Assembly: GCF_036785885.1 (NCBI RefSeq)
Contig: NC_092326.1
Coordinates: 41,378,287 to 41,442,286 of the forward strand
From: Coffea arabica
Taxonomy: Eukaryota; Streptophyta; Magnoliopsida; Gentianales; Rubiaceae
DNA: 64,000 bases
Direction: 5' to 3'
Shown here one piece after another: positions 24,023 to 37,063 of the stretch (the first letter of the stretch is position 1; every line of letters starts with the position of its first letter). A program made the position numbers and the translations under genes. Under the pieces are notes generated by a model. The model had not been told where the DNA came from, made no database searches, and saw only the letters and a program-made list of their open reading frames with translations.

Positions 24023-24070
24023 CTGTCATTAGTTATGCTGGAAATTCTTATTGAAAGACATGTTGCTTAG
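24023..24070 (+). other. Exon-like 16-codon segment, copy B
   Basis: Reads LSLVMLEILIERHVA then TAG, after TTTTTGCAGCAG. Ser is TCA and Leu TTA here, against TCT/TTG in copy A and TCC/TTG in copy C, so the protein is kept while third positions move. Confidence 0.4.
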
Positions 24071-27000
24071 TTTCAGTTATGCTGCCCATGCATCTTCTGT
24101 ATTACTTTGCCTATTGAATGATGGTATTCCTTTCTATTATATTTTGGATAATACCTAACTGATGTTGATGCTTGGATGGAAATTCTCAAAAACAAAATAG
24201 GGACTTGTCTCAGTGGCTAAAGACTTAGAATTAATTGATGATAATTTCTTTAGTTGTTAAATGTCAATAAATTGTTGCTTCCCTCACTCAGGCTTTGATT
24301 TTTTACTCGCAACAATGCACATGACCTATATCATCTGCCTTCATTTTGAGGTGCAGATACTCTTTCGGTGAGTTGCAAACAGTAAATGTCAAGTTGTCTC
24401 CTATGGTAAAAATAGCTTACCAAACTGCAACTCTCTTGTCCATTTCCCGTACTTCACTTTCATTTCATCATCATTTTGGTTTTCCCAGTTGTTGGTTTAG
24501 CAGTATACTATTTGCTAGTCAACAATGCCTCTACTTGTTTCTATCTTCCCTCTATTGTCAATGAGGAACTCCAGAATGAAAGTCCTACTGCCTATCTTAA
24601 ATGAATGGACTCTCTTTTCCTGCCAAGTTTGCTTTTAGATGGTTATATAGATTCTAGCCTTATTGCAGAGGTCTCCATTTTCTCACAATTTTTCCTTTCA
24701 TGAGGTTTATTTGGATGAACGTGTTTCTTGATTTTCTGTTTTTTGAATTCTTGCTTTCTTGATTGTTATACTTTGGTTTCTTTTAATTTGCTAGCAATTT
24801 GATCTTTGATACCTCACATGGGAATTCATCTGGTTATGCGTTGTTGTTAAAAGGTCTACTCTCATTCAATCATTCTTTTTGCATAATCTTCATCTACTTC
24901 AAGCTCAAGGTAGGAGTGGAGCTTCTTATGTTTTTCTTTTTTCTCCAGCTTTTCCTTGTCTTATTCGACCATCAGTGATCAGCACCTCACATGTTAGAAA
25001 TTGAAATAGAAAGATATACTTCTTGAAGTACATGATTTTTTTCCCCGTATTTTAATGGATATCCACTAAACATTCTGATTATACTGAAATGATTGTAAAA
25101 GATGGAAAGATATTTCCTAATCCCCTTTGAATGGCTGTAGTTGATTTATTACTATTCCTTTAAGGATTAAATAGCATGAAACAGTTATTACTGGTAACAG
25201 CATCCATCTAGACTTTCAGATTTCCAGCATTATTATCTATTCTCTCCAGTTGGTGTCCTTGATACTTATGATCCCTCAAGAAGTTACATTAAAAAGATAA
25301 TTTGGGGGACAACCAGCATCATGATATAATTGATGCTTCGAAATAATTTTGCATTTCTCTATGGAATTCAAGTAGACTATTGGACATTGTCGTGCTTTCT
25401 CTGATATAGCTTCTGAAAGTCATTTCGCAAGGAAAAATTTCAACTTCCTGTTACCCTAGAGGGATGGGCCTTTCTATTTATGATTTTCTGTCTTTTGGTC
25501 TGATTTTCCTTTTCACCATTCTTCAATTTTTTTGTTGGAATTATTACTCTGCTCGTGCTTCTGTCTATGGGTTACATGTCTTAGGCAAAGCCCCCATTTT
25601 AGGTGCTATCCATTTTCCCTTTTATTGCTTATCTTATCCTCTTGTCCACTTCATGGAGTATGAGTAATTGCCAAAGATGCAATGGAGTAGAATAGCATTT
25701 CACAAAGTGGTATACAAAATGTGTTAGTTGACCCATGATGTCCTTCGAATAGTCTAAACACATAAAATGAACTCTTTGGACCCAAATAACATCAATCACA
25801 AATTTGCTTCCTTAATTCTTAGATTGAAAATCTGGTTCTAATGAAAGCCATTTATTTATTACTATCCATGGCACCATCTTCAGTGCTAGAGCAGCCAATT
25901 GTGCATGCCTATCTCCTTTTTTTCTGGGATTTAAAATCCTGCAATTTTTTGGCCCCTCATTACTGCAAGCATTTCTAACTTAGTCCCAGTAGGTTCATTA
26001 GTCTATATCAACTCTCTACAACCACCTCACAGTTAGATTTCAAATTTTCTAGCGTGATTTTCGATTCTCTCCACTGGGTTTCATTCTCATATGGTATTGG
26101 CATAATTCAAAAATATATGTGGAGTACGTTGTGACTGATTGTGCAGTTTATTTCAGACTTCAATTTGAAAATGATTAAAATCAATAGAAATATTAGTCAA
26201 AGTGCTTAAAGTAGGCTACAAGTCATTATTTCCTAAAACTTTTGGCCTCAAATAGTGTCATTGCATGACTGAAGACCTCTTATGGTTTAAATGACGTGCT
26301 GTTGGCCCTATATGGCTTATTTTATCTACTCATTTTCGATAGGGAATGGGTTCTTTTTTTGTAAGCCAAAAAGGGATAGATGGTACCATATGGAGTTTTT
26401 GAGTCATGCAAGTACACTATTTGTGGCCAAAATTCTTAAGTGAATGATTTACTTGTTGCCTACATTAAAATCTTTGACTAATACTTCTAATAATTTTAGA
26501 CATTTTGAGACTCAAGAACGAAACAAAACTGCACAATCAGTCCTTTGAGCTCAGTTATATTTTTGATCTATGCTGCTTATCATTAGAGATTGAAACCCAA
26601 CAGAGATAATCCTAAATCGCATTAGAAAATTTTGATTCTAATGTAGAAATGGCTGTAGATTTTTAATGGAGACTAATGAACTTAATGGAAAGCATTGGGT
26701 GATGCTTAGGGTAGTGATGGACAAAAAAGGGCAGGATTTTAATTTTCAGAAAAGAGAAGATACGTATGCAATTAACTCCTCTAGCATTCCTGTGGGTGCC
26801 ATGGGTAGAGAACTGAAGGCTTTCATTAGAACTAAAGTTTCAATTCTAAGAATCTAGAATGCAATTTTGTTTTTGATGTTGTTTGGGTCTAAAGAATTCA
26901 TTCCTATGTGTTTAGACTCTTGGAAAGACTTCATTCGTCAACTGCATAGGCCTTTGTATGCTTCTTATGTAAGGGTATTGTAATTTAGGATTTAAATTGA

Positions 27001-27750
27001 ATATGACATGAGGGACTAAAGTTACATCTTTTTGGATTCTTAGATCTATTTGGTTCTATCAAATCTAGATGAGTTACTCCAATTCTATTTTATGGGTCTG
27101 TTACAAGCTTAAAATGTTATCAATAGATTTTATTGTAAATAAGTAGTACTGTGGTGAAATAAATATAGAAAAGAAAAAGGTTAATTAGGAACTGAAAGTG
27201 AGCTTTTTAGAAATTCCAGACATTTACAAGAAAGCATATCGCACTGAGTTTCATTTAGAGGTTGTTCTCGATTATTCGACAAGGTTTAAGGCAAAGAGTA
27301 CTGAAAGCATGCTAAGGTTAGTAAGAAGTTAGGTGAATTGGGTAGAGTCATACTCTCTACTAGCATGTATGGGACTCTCATATAAGGATTTTGCACTTTG
27401 ATGTATGAATTGAATATTCAAGTGGTGACAGGGGGAGCAACGTATATATGCATCTTGTTGCAAAGTGATTGAGTTTCTTGAAATTGATTTGTGGATTGTG
27501 AATTATTTGGAGTATCGCCGATGAATTTTATGCTGATTAGTAGTGCTCTTGTTAAATATGTGGAGAACAGGGAAAAAAAAGGTTATTTAGAACAGAAACA
27601 TAGGTTCGAGAAATCCCAAGAATTTCCCAAGTGTATTGCCACAAGGTTCATTTGGACCTCTTTTAGCATTCTATAAGACTTAAGATAACCAGAACATTCC
27701 AAGTTCAGTTAGAAGTTTGCTGTTTTGTGCAGAGTTTGGTTCCTTTGCAG

Positions 27751-30700
27751 GCGTTTAGAGGACTGGTAAACAAGGATGTTGCACTTTGGGATCTGATTGA
27801 AGGTCCAGATGTGACACGAGGAACTGAGTGTCACATCTTTTGGATTCTGTCTAATTTAGGTGAGTTACTTGGGATTTCTCTATTGGTTTGTTACAAATTT
27901 TGAGTATTGTCAGTAATTTCATGGTACTCATAGTATTGAGGTGAAATTGATGAAGCAAAAAGAAATGGTATTTAGAACCTGAAAAATAGTATATAGACAA
28001 GGATTATTAAGAATTGTGCTGAGTTTTGCCCTTTGCAGGCGTATATATAGGACTTTTGTGTAAGGACATTACACTTTAGAGTATCAGTTGAATACTAAAA
28101 TGGTGATAGGAGGAACAAAGTATGTGCACGTGCTGTTGGATTCTAATTAATTTAGGTGAGCTGCTTGGAATTTATTTCTAGGTTGTTAAAGTTTGGCGTA
28201 TTGCCATTGAATATTATGACAGATTACTGGTGTTCTGGTTGACAAATGGAGAAAAGAAAAAAGGTCATGTAGAGCAGAAACTTAGGCTCAGAAATCCCAA
28301 GGATTACAAGCAAGCATATTACAGCAAGGTTCATTTGTAGTTGCTTTTTAACCTTTGTACAAGGCTTAAGGCAAAGAGTAACTACAACATACCAAGTTTA
28401 ATTAGAAGTTTGCTGGTGTCGTACAGACTTTGATTACTTTGTGGGCATTTAGAGAACTCATAAACAAGGACATTGCACTTTAGGATTAAATTGAATGTTT
28501 ACATGGTGACACAAGTAACTTACGGCTGTATCTTTTGGATTCCATCTGATTTAGGTGAGTTACTTGGGATTTATCTGTGTGTTTCTTAGGTATATTGAGT
28601 ATTGTCATTAATTTTATAGTAGACAAGTATAATTGTGGTGAAATAAATGGAGAAAGCAAAAATGATTTTTAGAATCCAAAAAAATGATATTGAGATAAGT
28701 AGTATTTAGAATTGTCTAGAATTTTGCCCTTTGCAGGTGTATATAGGACTTTTATGTGAAGACATTGCACTTTAGGTATCAATTGAACATTCAAACGGTG
28801 ACACGAAGAGGAAAGTTTATGTTGCATCTTGTTAGTCTTAATTGGTTGAAATGAGTTACTGGGAATTTTTGTTTGGGTTATCAAATATTTGGAGTATTGC
28901 CAACGAATTTTACAATGGATTGCTACCATTCCAGTTAGATAAATGGAGAAAAGAAGAAATGTTAGGTAAAACAGAAACATGGGTTTGAGAAATTCCATTA
29001 TTTACAAGTAAGAGTATTACAGTAAAGCATTTTGGAGGTTGTTTCTTCACCATTCTACAATTCTTAAGGCAAAGAGTAACTAGAAAAAACAAAGTTCAGT
29101 TAGTTTGGTTCCTTCGCAGGCATTTAGAGGACTTGTATACAAGGACATTTCACTTCAGGATTTAGATTGATTTTCCATAAGGTAACATGGGGAACTAAGT
29201 ATTGCATCTTTTGAAATTCGTTCTAATTTAGGTTTGTGGCTTGAAATTTGTTAGTGGGTTGGTAAATATCTGGAGCATCGCAAATGAAATTCATGATCAA
29301 TTAGTACTGTTCTGGTTAAATAAATAGAGAAAAGGAATAAAAAAGGTTATTTGGGAATGAAACTTAGTTTTGAGAAATCCCAAGATTACAATTGAGTATA
29401 TCTCGGCAAAGTTTATTTGGAGGTTGTGTTTCTGCCATTCTACAGGGCTCAGGGCAAAGAGTAACCCGAACATATCAAGTTTAGTTTGTAGTTTGCGGGT
29501 GTTCTGCAGAGTTTGGTTCCTTTGCAGGTAATTTAGAGGCTTTATATACATGGATGTTGCACTTTAGGATTTAAATTGAATGTCCAGATGGTGACACAAG
29601 GAACTCAGTATTGCATATCTAAATTTAGGTGAGTTACTTGGATTTTTCTGTGGCTTTGTTAAAATCTGGAGTATTACCAATGATTTTGTGGTAAGCAAGA
29701 AGTATGCAGGTGCAATAAATGGAGATAAGAAAATTGGTACTTAGAATCTGAAAGTGACCTTCTAGAACCAGATTTACAAGAAAGAACACTGTTGTGAGGT
29801 CCATTTTAAAGGTTGTTTTTGATCATTCTACAGTGTTTAAGGCAATAAGTAAACAAAACATATTATGCTTAGTGAGAAGTTCGGTAAATTGTCCAGAGTT
29901 TTGTCCTTTGTAGGCAATTATAGGACTTTCATTTAATGATGTTGCACTTTGGCATTCGATTTGAGTATTCAAATGGGTGATAGGTGGAATAATGTCTATG
30001 CAAGTTGGATTTTGAGATTTTGCCTGATTATAATTAATCTAGGTCAGTTGCTTGGAATCTATCTGAGTTTGTTAAAAATCTGGAATATTGTCAATGTCTT
30101 TAATGGTAGATAAGTGGTGCTTTGTAGAAAAGAAAGGGGTCAATTAGAAATTGAAACTTAGGTTCTACAAATCACAAGAATTACTAGAGAGCATATTGCA
30201 CCAAGGTTCATTTGGAGGTTGTTTTGTCATGATTTAGATGAATTGTGCAGATTTTTGTCCTTTGCAGGCAAATATAGGACTCTCATGTAATGTAGTTGCA
30301 ACTTGACGTTTGATTTGAGTATTTAAATGATGGGTGGTGGGTGGAACAGAGTATATGCACATTGTATTGGATTCTGTGATTTTGTTTGGATTCTAATTAA
30401 TTTCAGTGAGTTCCTAGGAATCTATTTGGGTTTGTAAAAAATCTGGAATGTTGTCAATGACTTTAATACGTGGTGCTTTTGGAGAAAAGATAAAAGGTTA
30501 ATTAGAAACCGAAACTTAGGTTCTGGAAATCCCAAGAATTACAAGAAAGCATGTTGCACCAAGGTTTATAGGTTGGTTTTTTACGATTCTATAAGGTTAA
30601 TGGCAAAGAGTAGCAAGAACACACTAAAGTTTAGTTTGAAATTTTTTAGACTGTATATCCTTTGCTGGTATATATAGGACTCGTATGTAAGGAGGTTGCA

Positions 30701-33700
30701 CTTTGGGAGGAACAAAGTGTACGTGCATCTTGTTGCAAACTAATTGATTACTTGGAATTTATTTATGAGTTGTTAGATATTTGGAGTATTGCCTATGAAT
30801 TTTACAAGCAATTAGTAGTGTTCTGGTTAAATAGGTGGAGAAAAGAAAAATATGTTTGAGAAATCCCAAGAATTACAAGTATTGCCACAAGGTTCATTTG
30901 GAAACATTTTTTAGAATTCTACAAGGCTTAAGGTAACCAGAACTTTCCATGTTTAGTTAGAAGTTTGCTGTGTTAATTGTGCAGAGTTAGTTCCTTTGTA
31001 GGCATTTAGAGGAGTCATAAACAAGGATATTGCACTTCGGGATTTAATTGATTGGCCTGATGGTGACACAAGGAATTGAATATCGCATCTTTTGGATTCT
31101 GTCTAATTTAATTGATTGGCCAGATGGTGACACAAGGAACTGAATATCGCATCTTTTGAATTCTGCCTAATTTAGGTGAGTTACTTGGGATTTATCTACT
31201 GGTTTGTTACAAATTTCGAGTATTGTCAGTAATTTCATGGTAGAAGTAGTATTGAATTGAAATAGATGGACAAAAAAGAAACGGTATTTAGAATCAGAAA
31301 AATGGTATATAGACAAGGATGATTAGAAGTTTGAGTTGTGTGGAGTTTTGCCCTTTGCAGGCACATATAGGACTCTTGTGTAAGGACATTGCACTTTAGA
31401 GTATCCGTTGAATACTCAAATGGTGATAGGAGGAACAAAGTATGTGCGCGTGCTATTGGATTCTAATTAATTTAGGTGAGTTGCTTGGAATTTATTTCTA
31501 GGTTGTTAAAGTTTGGCGTATTGTCATTGAATACTATGATAGATTACTGGTGTTCCGGTTGAATGGAGAAAAGAGAAAAGGTCATGTAGCGCAGAAACTT
31601 AGGTTCAGAAATCCCAAGGATTACAGGCAAGCATATTACAGCAACGTTCATTTGTAGTTGCTTTTTAACCTTTGTGCAAGGCTTAAGGCAGAGAGCAACT
31701 ACAACATACCAAGTTTAATTAGAAGTTTACTGGTGTCGTGCAGACTTAGGTATCAATTGAATATACAAATGGTGACAGGAAGAGCAAAGTTTATGTTGTA
31801 TCTTGTTGGTCAAGGTGAGTTTTTGGGAATTTATTTGTGGGTTATTAAATATCTGGAGTATTGCCAATGAATTTTACAGTTGATCTAGTTAAATAAATGG
31901 AGAAAAAAAGAAAGGTTATTTAAAACAGAAACTTAGGTTTGGGAAATTCTAAATCTACATGTAAGAATATTGCAGCAAGGCAGTTTTTAGGTTGTTTTTT
32001 CTCCATTCTGCAAGGCTTGAGGCAAAGAGTAACCAGAACATACAAAGTTCAGTTGGATGTTGTGCAGAGTTTGGTTCATTTGCAAGCATTTAAAGGACTC
32101 ATTCATATACAAGGACATTTCACTTCTAGATTTAGATTGATTGGTCCATATGGTAATATGAGGAACTAAGTATTGCATCTTTTGGGATTCTTTCTAATAT
32201 AGGTTAGCGGCTTGAAATTTATTTGTTGGTTGTTAAATATTTGCTGTATTGATGATCAATTAGTAGTGTTCTTGTTAATTAAATAGAAGAAAGAAAAAAG
32301 GTTATTTAGTAAAGAAACTTAGCTTCGAGAAATCCCAAGATTACTACTAAGCATATTGCAGCATAATTCATTTGGAGGCTTTTTTACCATTCTACAAGGC
32401 TCAAGGCCAAGAGTGACCAGAACATACCAAGTCTAGTTCATAGTTTGTTGGCTTTCTGCAGAGTTTGGTTCCTTCGCAGGCAATTTGGGAGGACTTATAT
32501 TCAAGGACGTTGCATTTTGGGATTTAAATTGAATGCCCAGATGGCAACACAAGGAACTTAGTATTGCATCTTTTTGGATTCTATCTAATCTAGCTGAGCT
32601 ACTTGGCATTTATCTGTGGGTTTGTTAAAATCTGCAGTATTACCAATGATTTTGTGGTAGGCAAGAAGTATTGTGGTTTTTAGAATCTGAAAGTGAACTT
32701 CTAGAACCAGATTTACAAGATAGCATAGCACATTGTAGCTAGGTTCATTTTAGGTGAGTTGTCCAGAATTTTGTCCTTTGCTGGAAATTATAGGACTTTT
32801 ATTTAATGACATTGCTCTTTGTCATTTTTGGCATTTGATTTGATTATTCAAATGCATGACAGGTGGAATCAAGTATATGTGCTTCGGATTTAGAGATTTT
32901 GTCTGATTATAATTAATGTAGGTCCGTTGCTTGGAATCTATTTGAGTTTGTTAAAAATTTTGAATGTTTCAAATACTTTAATGGCTGATAAGTGGTCCTA
33001 TGGAGAAAAGAAAATGGTCAATTAGAAACTGAAACATTTTTTTTTAGAGAAACTGAAACTTAGGTTCTATGAATCCCAAGAATTACTAGAAAGCATATTG
33101 CAACAGTGTTCATTTGGATGGGTTTTGTCCAGAATTAGGTGAATTGTGCAATGTTTTGCCCTTTGCAGGCAAATATAGGACTCTCATGTAATGAAGTTGC
33201 AGTTTAGCACTTTATTTGAATATTTAAATGGGTGCCAGGTGGAACAGAGTATATGGGCATAGTTTTGGATTCTGAGATTTTGGTTGGATTCTAATTAATC
33301 TATGTGAGTTACTTGGAATCTATTTGAGTTTGAAAAAAGTCTGGATTGTTGTCAATGGCAGATAAGTGGCACGTTTGGCGAAAGAAAAAAGGTGAACTAG
33401 AAACTGAATTTTAGGTCCTATAAATCCCAAGAATTACAAGAAAGCATATTGCACCAAGGTTTATGGGTTGGTTTTCACCATTCTATGAGGTTGATGGCAA
33501 AAAGTACAAGAACATACTAAGTTTAGTGTGAAATTCGTACATATGATAGAATGGTTCCTTTGGAGGTTGTTTTTGACCAGTCTACAAGGTTTAAGGCAAG
33601 GGGTAGCCAGAGTATACCAAGCTTAGTAAGTACCTTGTGGAACTGTGCAGAGTTTTATCCCTTTGCAAGTTAAAGTTTGACTCTTGTAGTATGGACATTG

Positions 33701-33990
33701 CCTTGAAGGATTTAAATTGAGTATTTAGACGGTGATAGGAGGAGTGATGCTATTTTCATTTTGTTGGATTCTGATATTGTGTTAGGGAATTGAAATTAAT
33801 ATAGGTGAGTTACCTGGAACTTATTTGTGGGTTTGTTACAAGTTTGGGAGATAGTCAACAAATCTTTTGTTGAATAAGTAGTGTTCTGGAGAAATAAATT
33901 GGAGATCCAAAAGGTGTCATTAGAAAGTGAATCTCAGATTCTAGAAATCCTGAAGAATTACAAGAAAGCATGTTGCACCAAGGTTCATTT
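27751..33990 (+). repeat. Array of about 17 exon-like modules, 290-500 bases each
   Basis: A recurring phrase order runs through the region. 'CCTTTGCAGGC' comes first, then about 100-130 bases containing 'ggacattgcacttt' and 'ggtgacacaaggaac'. 'TTTAGGTGAGTTACTTGG' follows, then 'aatggagaaaagaaaaa', 'agaaatcccaagaattacaag', 'ttcatttggaggttg' and 'gcttaaggcaaagagta'. Each module thus looks like a mini-exon with a good 3' splice signal before it and a good 5' splice signal after it. GTGAGTT-type points fall near 27862, 28153, 28553, 29627, 31175, 31474, 31813 and 33800, with variants between. Order repeats: the block from 31175 resembles the block from 27862, giving a higher-order duplication. 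Most modules carry stops, so noncoding RNA or decay is more likely than protein. Confidence 0.8.
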
Positions 33991-34907
33991 GGAGGTTGTC
34001 TTCTTACGATTTCTTCGAATCAATTTAGCGTTTCTCTGTGGAGTTCATGTAGACCATTGAACATTGTCATAATTTCTTTGATATAGCTTCTGAGAGTCAT
34101 TTCTCTAGGATGAAACTTTTAGTTGGCTGTCAGCCCAGAGGAACGGGCCTTTCTATCCATCATTTCTTGTCTAGTCTGATATTCCTTTTCATCTTTCTTC
34201 AATTCTTTTATTGGAATCATTACTCTGTTCGTGCTCCTGTCTCTGAGTTACATGTCTTAGGTAAAGACCCTTTTTGGATGCTATCCTATTATCCCTTTGG
34301 TTATCTTATCTTCTTGTAAACCTATCCACTTCCCTGGGCACGCGTATTTCCTAAAGACACAAGGGAATGGAATAGCATATCGCAAGCACTTTTGTACCCT
34401 TGCAAACATTTCATATCCGCATCAGTAGGCCAAGAATTCACAAAGAGGTATACGAAAATCGTTAGTTGACCTATGAAGTATTTCCAATAGTCTAAACTCG
34501 TAAAAATGAACTCTTTTGATCCAAACAACATCAACTTCATATTTGCATTCTTGATTCTTAGATTGAAAATTTGGTTCTAATGAAAGTGCTTTATGTATTA
34601 CTATCCATGCCACCATCTTCAGTGCCAGAGGAGCCCATTGTGCTTGCCTATCTCCTTTTTTCTGGGAATTAAAATTCTGTAATATTTTTTACCCTCGCTA
34701 TTGTCTACATTACTGACTTACTATCCATGTCAACTATCTACAGACACCTCTCAATTAGATTTCAACTTTTCCAGAGTGATATTCTATTCAACCCAATTTA
34801 CCAATTTATGATGACTATTCCATCCCAACAAACCCGTTTGAGTTTACCATTGGTATTCGGACGACACCTGTCAGTGAAAATTAGCCATTTACTGACACCC
34901 AGTAGCC

Positions 34908-34919
34908 TCTACATAAAGC
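34908..34919 (+). promoter_or_regulatory. Promoter-like TATA of copy C
   Basis: TCTACATAAAGC in the same setting as 22922 in copy B, followed by a GA-rich putative leader (34950-34980). Confidence 0.35.
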
Positions 34920-36103
34920 TTGCATTTGTATTCTAGTCTTCCAAAAATTCAAAACAGAGAGGGGGAGAGAGAGAGAGGGCAGAAAGGTTCCTGTGAAGAG
35001 AATTGCTTTCTTTTCTAGCAGTGATGAAAGATTTTTGAGGAGAAACGCTTTAAGATGAGTATTATTTCTTTACCGTTTCTTTTTACCCCATTCTTGTAGA
35101 TGAGATTCTTTGAGTTCCGTGCTTTCTTGTTGCATATAACTGATTCATCTGTTATTTGATATCAATGATGACTTAATCCCTAATTATTTGTGAATTTTGT
35201 TCCTGTACATGAGTTTGCATGTAGTAGCTGTAGACCACGATTTATGGATTCTTGCTTCCTATTTGAGTCCTGATGGTGTAGATTGCTGTTTTTTTTAATT
35301 TGTTTTACTCTGGTTTTTACATGTTAGAAACTGAAGGTCTTAGGAATTTTTCTATGTGCCTCTCCATTTTGTTCTGTTTTAAGGGAGATCTAGACAATCT
35401 TTGTTTTTGTTTTGAAGCACTTTGAAACTAAAAAAAAAAAAAAGGAAAGACAAAAATGAATTGATTACCAGTTATTTCTATAGAAGCTAAATTGCATAAA
35501 ATTGATTGCCAGTTATTTGTACATGTTTATGTCATGCTTGAAGGCTTTAGAGTAGTTATATGGAATTCTGTATTCTAATTTTTTTTTATTCCCTCATTTG
35601 GGTTTTAATATCTGATGATAAATGGCATAATTAGAAACATCAATTGACCTTGAAAACTGCTTGCATGTATATCATGTTTTGTACTCTGGTAAAGAAAAAA
35701 AAATGAAAAGAAGCCAGTAGATGATTGACTAGATATTTAGGCCTCAGATAGTGTAGGTGATTAAATCACAAACTCCCGGTAGTTTGAATACTATTCCATC
35801 TGCCCTTTATGGCTTATTTTATCTACTCGCGTGCCTATTCATTTGATGGGTTATGGGTCTTTTTTTTTTTTTTTTTTTTTTTTTTTTGTAAGCTGCAAAG
35901 GGATAGAAGGCATAAGTTTAAACCACTTGGAGTTTCTGAGTCATGCATGCAATTGGAGTATCCAGGGCAAAAAATATTAGTGAATGCTTATTGCTTACTT
36001 TTGAAACATTGATTAGTTTACTTTAGATTTTCTGTTGTGTTGTGTGGTCTGTTTATGGTATTGAATTATACATTTTGTCTTTTCTTGCTTGTTTTTGCAG
36101 CAG

Positions 36104-36151
36104 CTGTCCTTGGTTATGCTGGAAATTCTTATTGAAAGACATGTTGCTTAG
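36104..36151 (+). other. Exon-like 16-codon segment, copy C
   Basis: Same protein as copy B (LSLVMLEILIERHVA, TAG) with TCC and TTG codons. Preceded by TTTTTGCAGCAG. Confidence 0.4.
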
Positions 36152-36891
36152 TTTCAATTATGCTGCCCATGCATCTTCTGTATTACTTTGCCTATTGAAT
36201 GATGGTATTCCTTTCTGTTATATTTTGGATAATACCTAACTGGTGTTATCCTATATTTTGGTCCGATTTTCCTTTTCACCTTTCTTCACTTTTTTTTTTT
36301 TTTTTTCCTTTTCTTTTGGAGTCATTACTCTGCTTGTGCTTCAGTTTTTTGGGTTACATGTCTTTGGTAAAGCCCCCTTTATATAGGCACTATCCCGTTA
36401 TCTTCTTGTATTTTCTCGACTTGGGTATGAGTATTTTGCAGAAGACGCTCGGGAATCATTCTGGTTTCGATGTTTTATATGGAGTTCTCTGTTGTGATTT
36501 TCTATTTGCTCATTCTGGTTTTGATGTTTGATGACAGATGGCAATAGCATGATTCAAAAACATAAATTCAGCCTGTGAACTGCTTATACATATATGTATC
36601 TTGGTTGGTTCATTGCCATTTGATTTCCCTTTCTCTATGATCGCAGGACGCAAGTCTCTATGCATAAAATATTTGTTTTTAGGCATAACAGATTTGAGTA
36701 GACAAATTCTATTCTTAGGGATAAATCATCGAGATTATGAGGAAGTAAAGAGTAATTTCACGCATAGTATAAATGTATAATAATCCCGAATCTTAAACAG
36801 TCACATCTAATCACTCTTGGAACAATCAAAGTAACTCCAAGTGATGGAGAAATAGAAACGTTTTCACATGAGGTGCTTAATCATATTGCAG

Positions 36892-37063
36892 CAGGGAACG
36901 GGTACAGCCGGACATTGGAAATAAGAGAGTCGTAAGAGATGAAGATTGGGTCCATCAACAGTGCACTTTCACTAAGATTGCAGACGATCTATCTGTCATC
37001 AGACAGTACAAGAAAGATGAGCTTGGAGACGTGACAATTTTGGATTGGCTTGGTGGCTCGTAG
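36892..37063 (+). CDS. 3' terminal coding exon of an unidentified gene
   Basis: After CATATTGCAG an open frame of about 56 codons runs to TAG at 37061-37063. Its composition is protein-like (DEDWVHQQCTFTKIADD, SVIRQYKKDELGDV, ending TILDWLGGS), unlike the AT-rich surroundings, and there are no stops in this frame. I do not recognise the family. A competing frame upstream (about 36809-36900) also reads well (TPSDGEIETFSHEVLNHIAA), so an exon boundary or frameshift may lie between. It could be the end of a gene that starts at the copy C promoter-like site 2 kb upstream. Copies A and B lack it. Confidence 0.45.

Larger units (their letters stand above)
22900..27860 (+). repeat. Duplicated locus, copy B
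   Basis: Repeats copy A in the same order, with an intact upstream promoter-like section, one copy of the 558-base segment, and an extra 24200-25400 stretch absent from copy A. The block 25400-27860 matches 20380-22830 at only scattered single-base differences, whereas the first part is more diverged. Ends with an open segment 27751-27860 between a CAG and a GTGAGT, the first unit of the downstream array. Confidence 0.85.
34010..36540 (+). repeat. Duplicated locus, copy C
   Basis: 34010-34800 matches 20360-20990 of copy A (including 'tctgttcgtgctcctgtct', 'gccaccatcttcagtgcc'). 34800-36240 matches the promoter-like and 5' part of copy B. 36240-36430 is a further partial copy of the 'cattactctgcttgtgcttc' block. 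A 27-base T run at 35861-35887 is typical of a length-unstable tract. Downstream it leads into the unidentified coding exon at 36.9 kb. Confidence 0.8.

Noticed and set aside
35861-35887. Long T run as a retroposon tail
   Set aside because: Copies A and B have the same place with shorter T runs, so it is a slippage expansion rather than an insertion; no target duplication.
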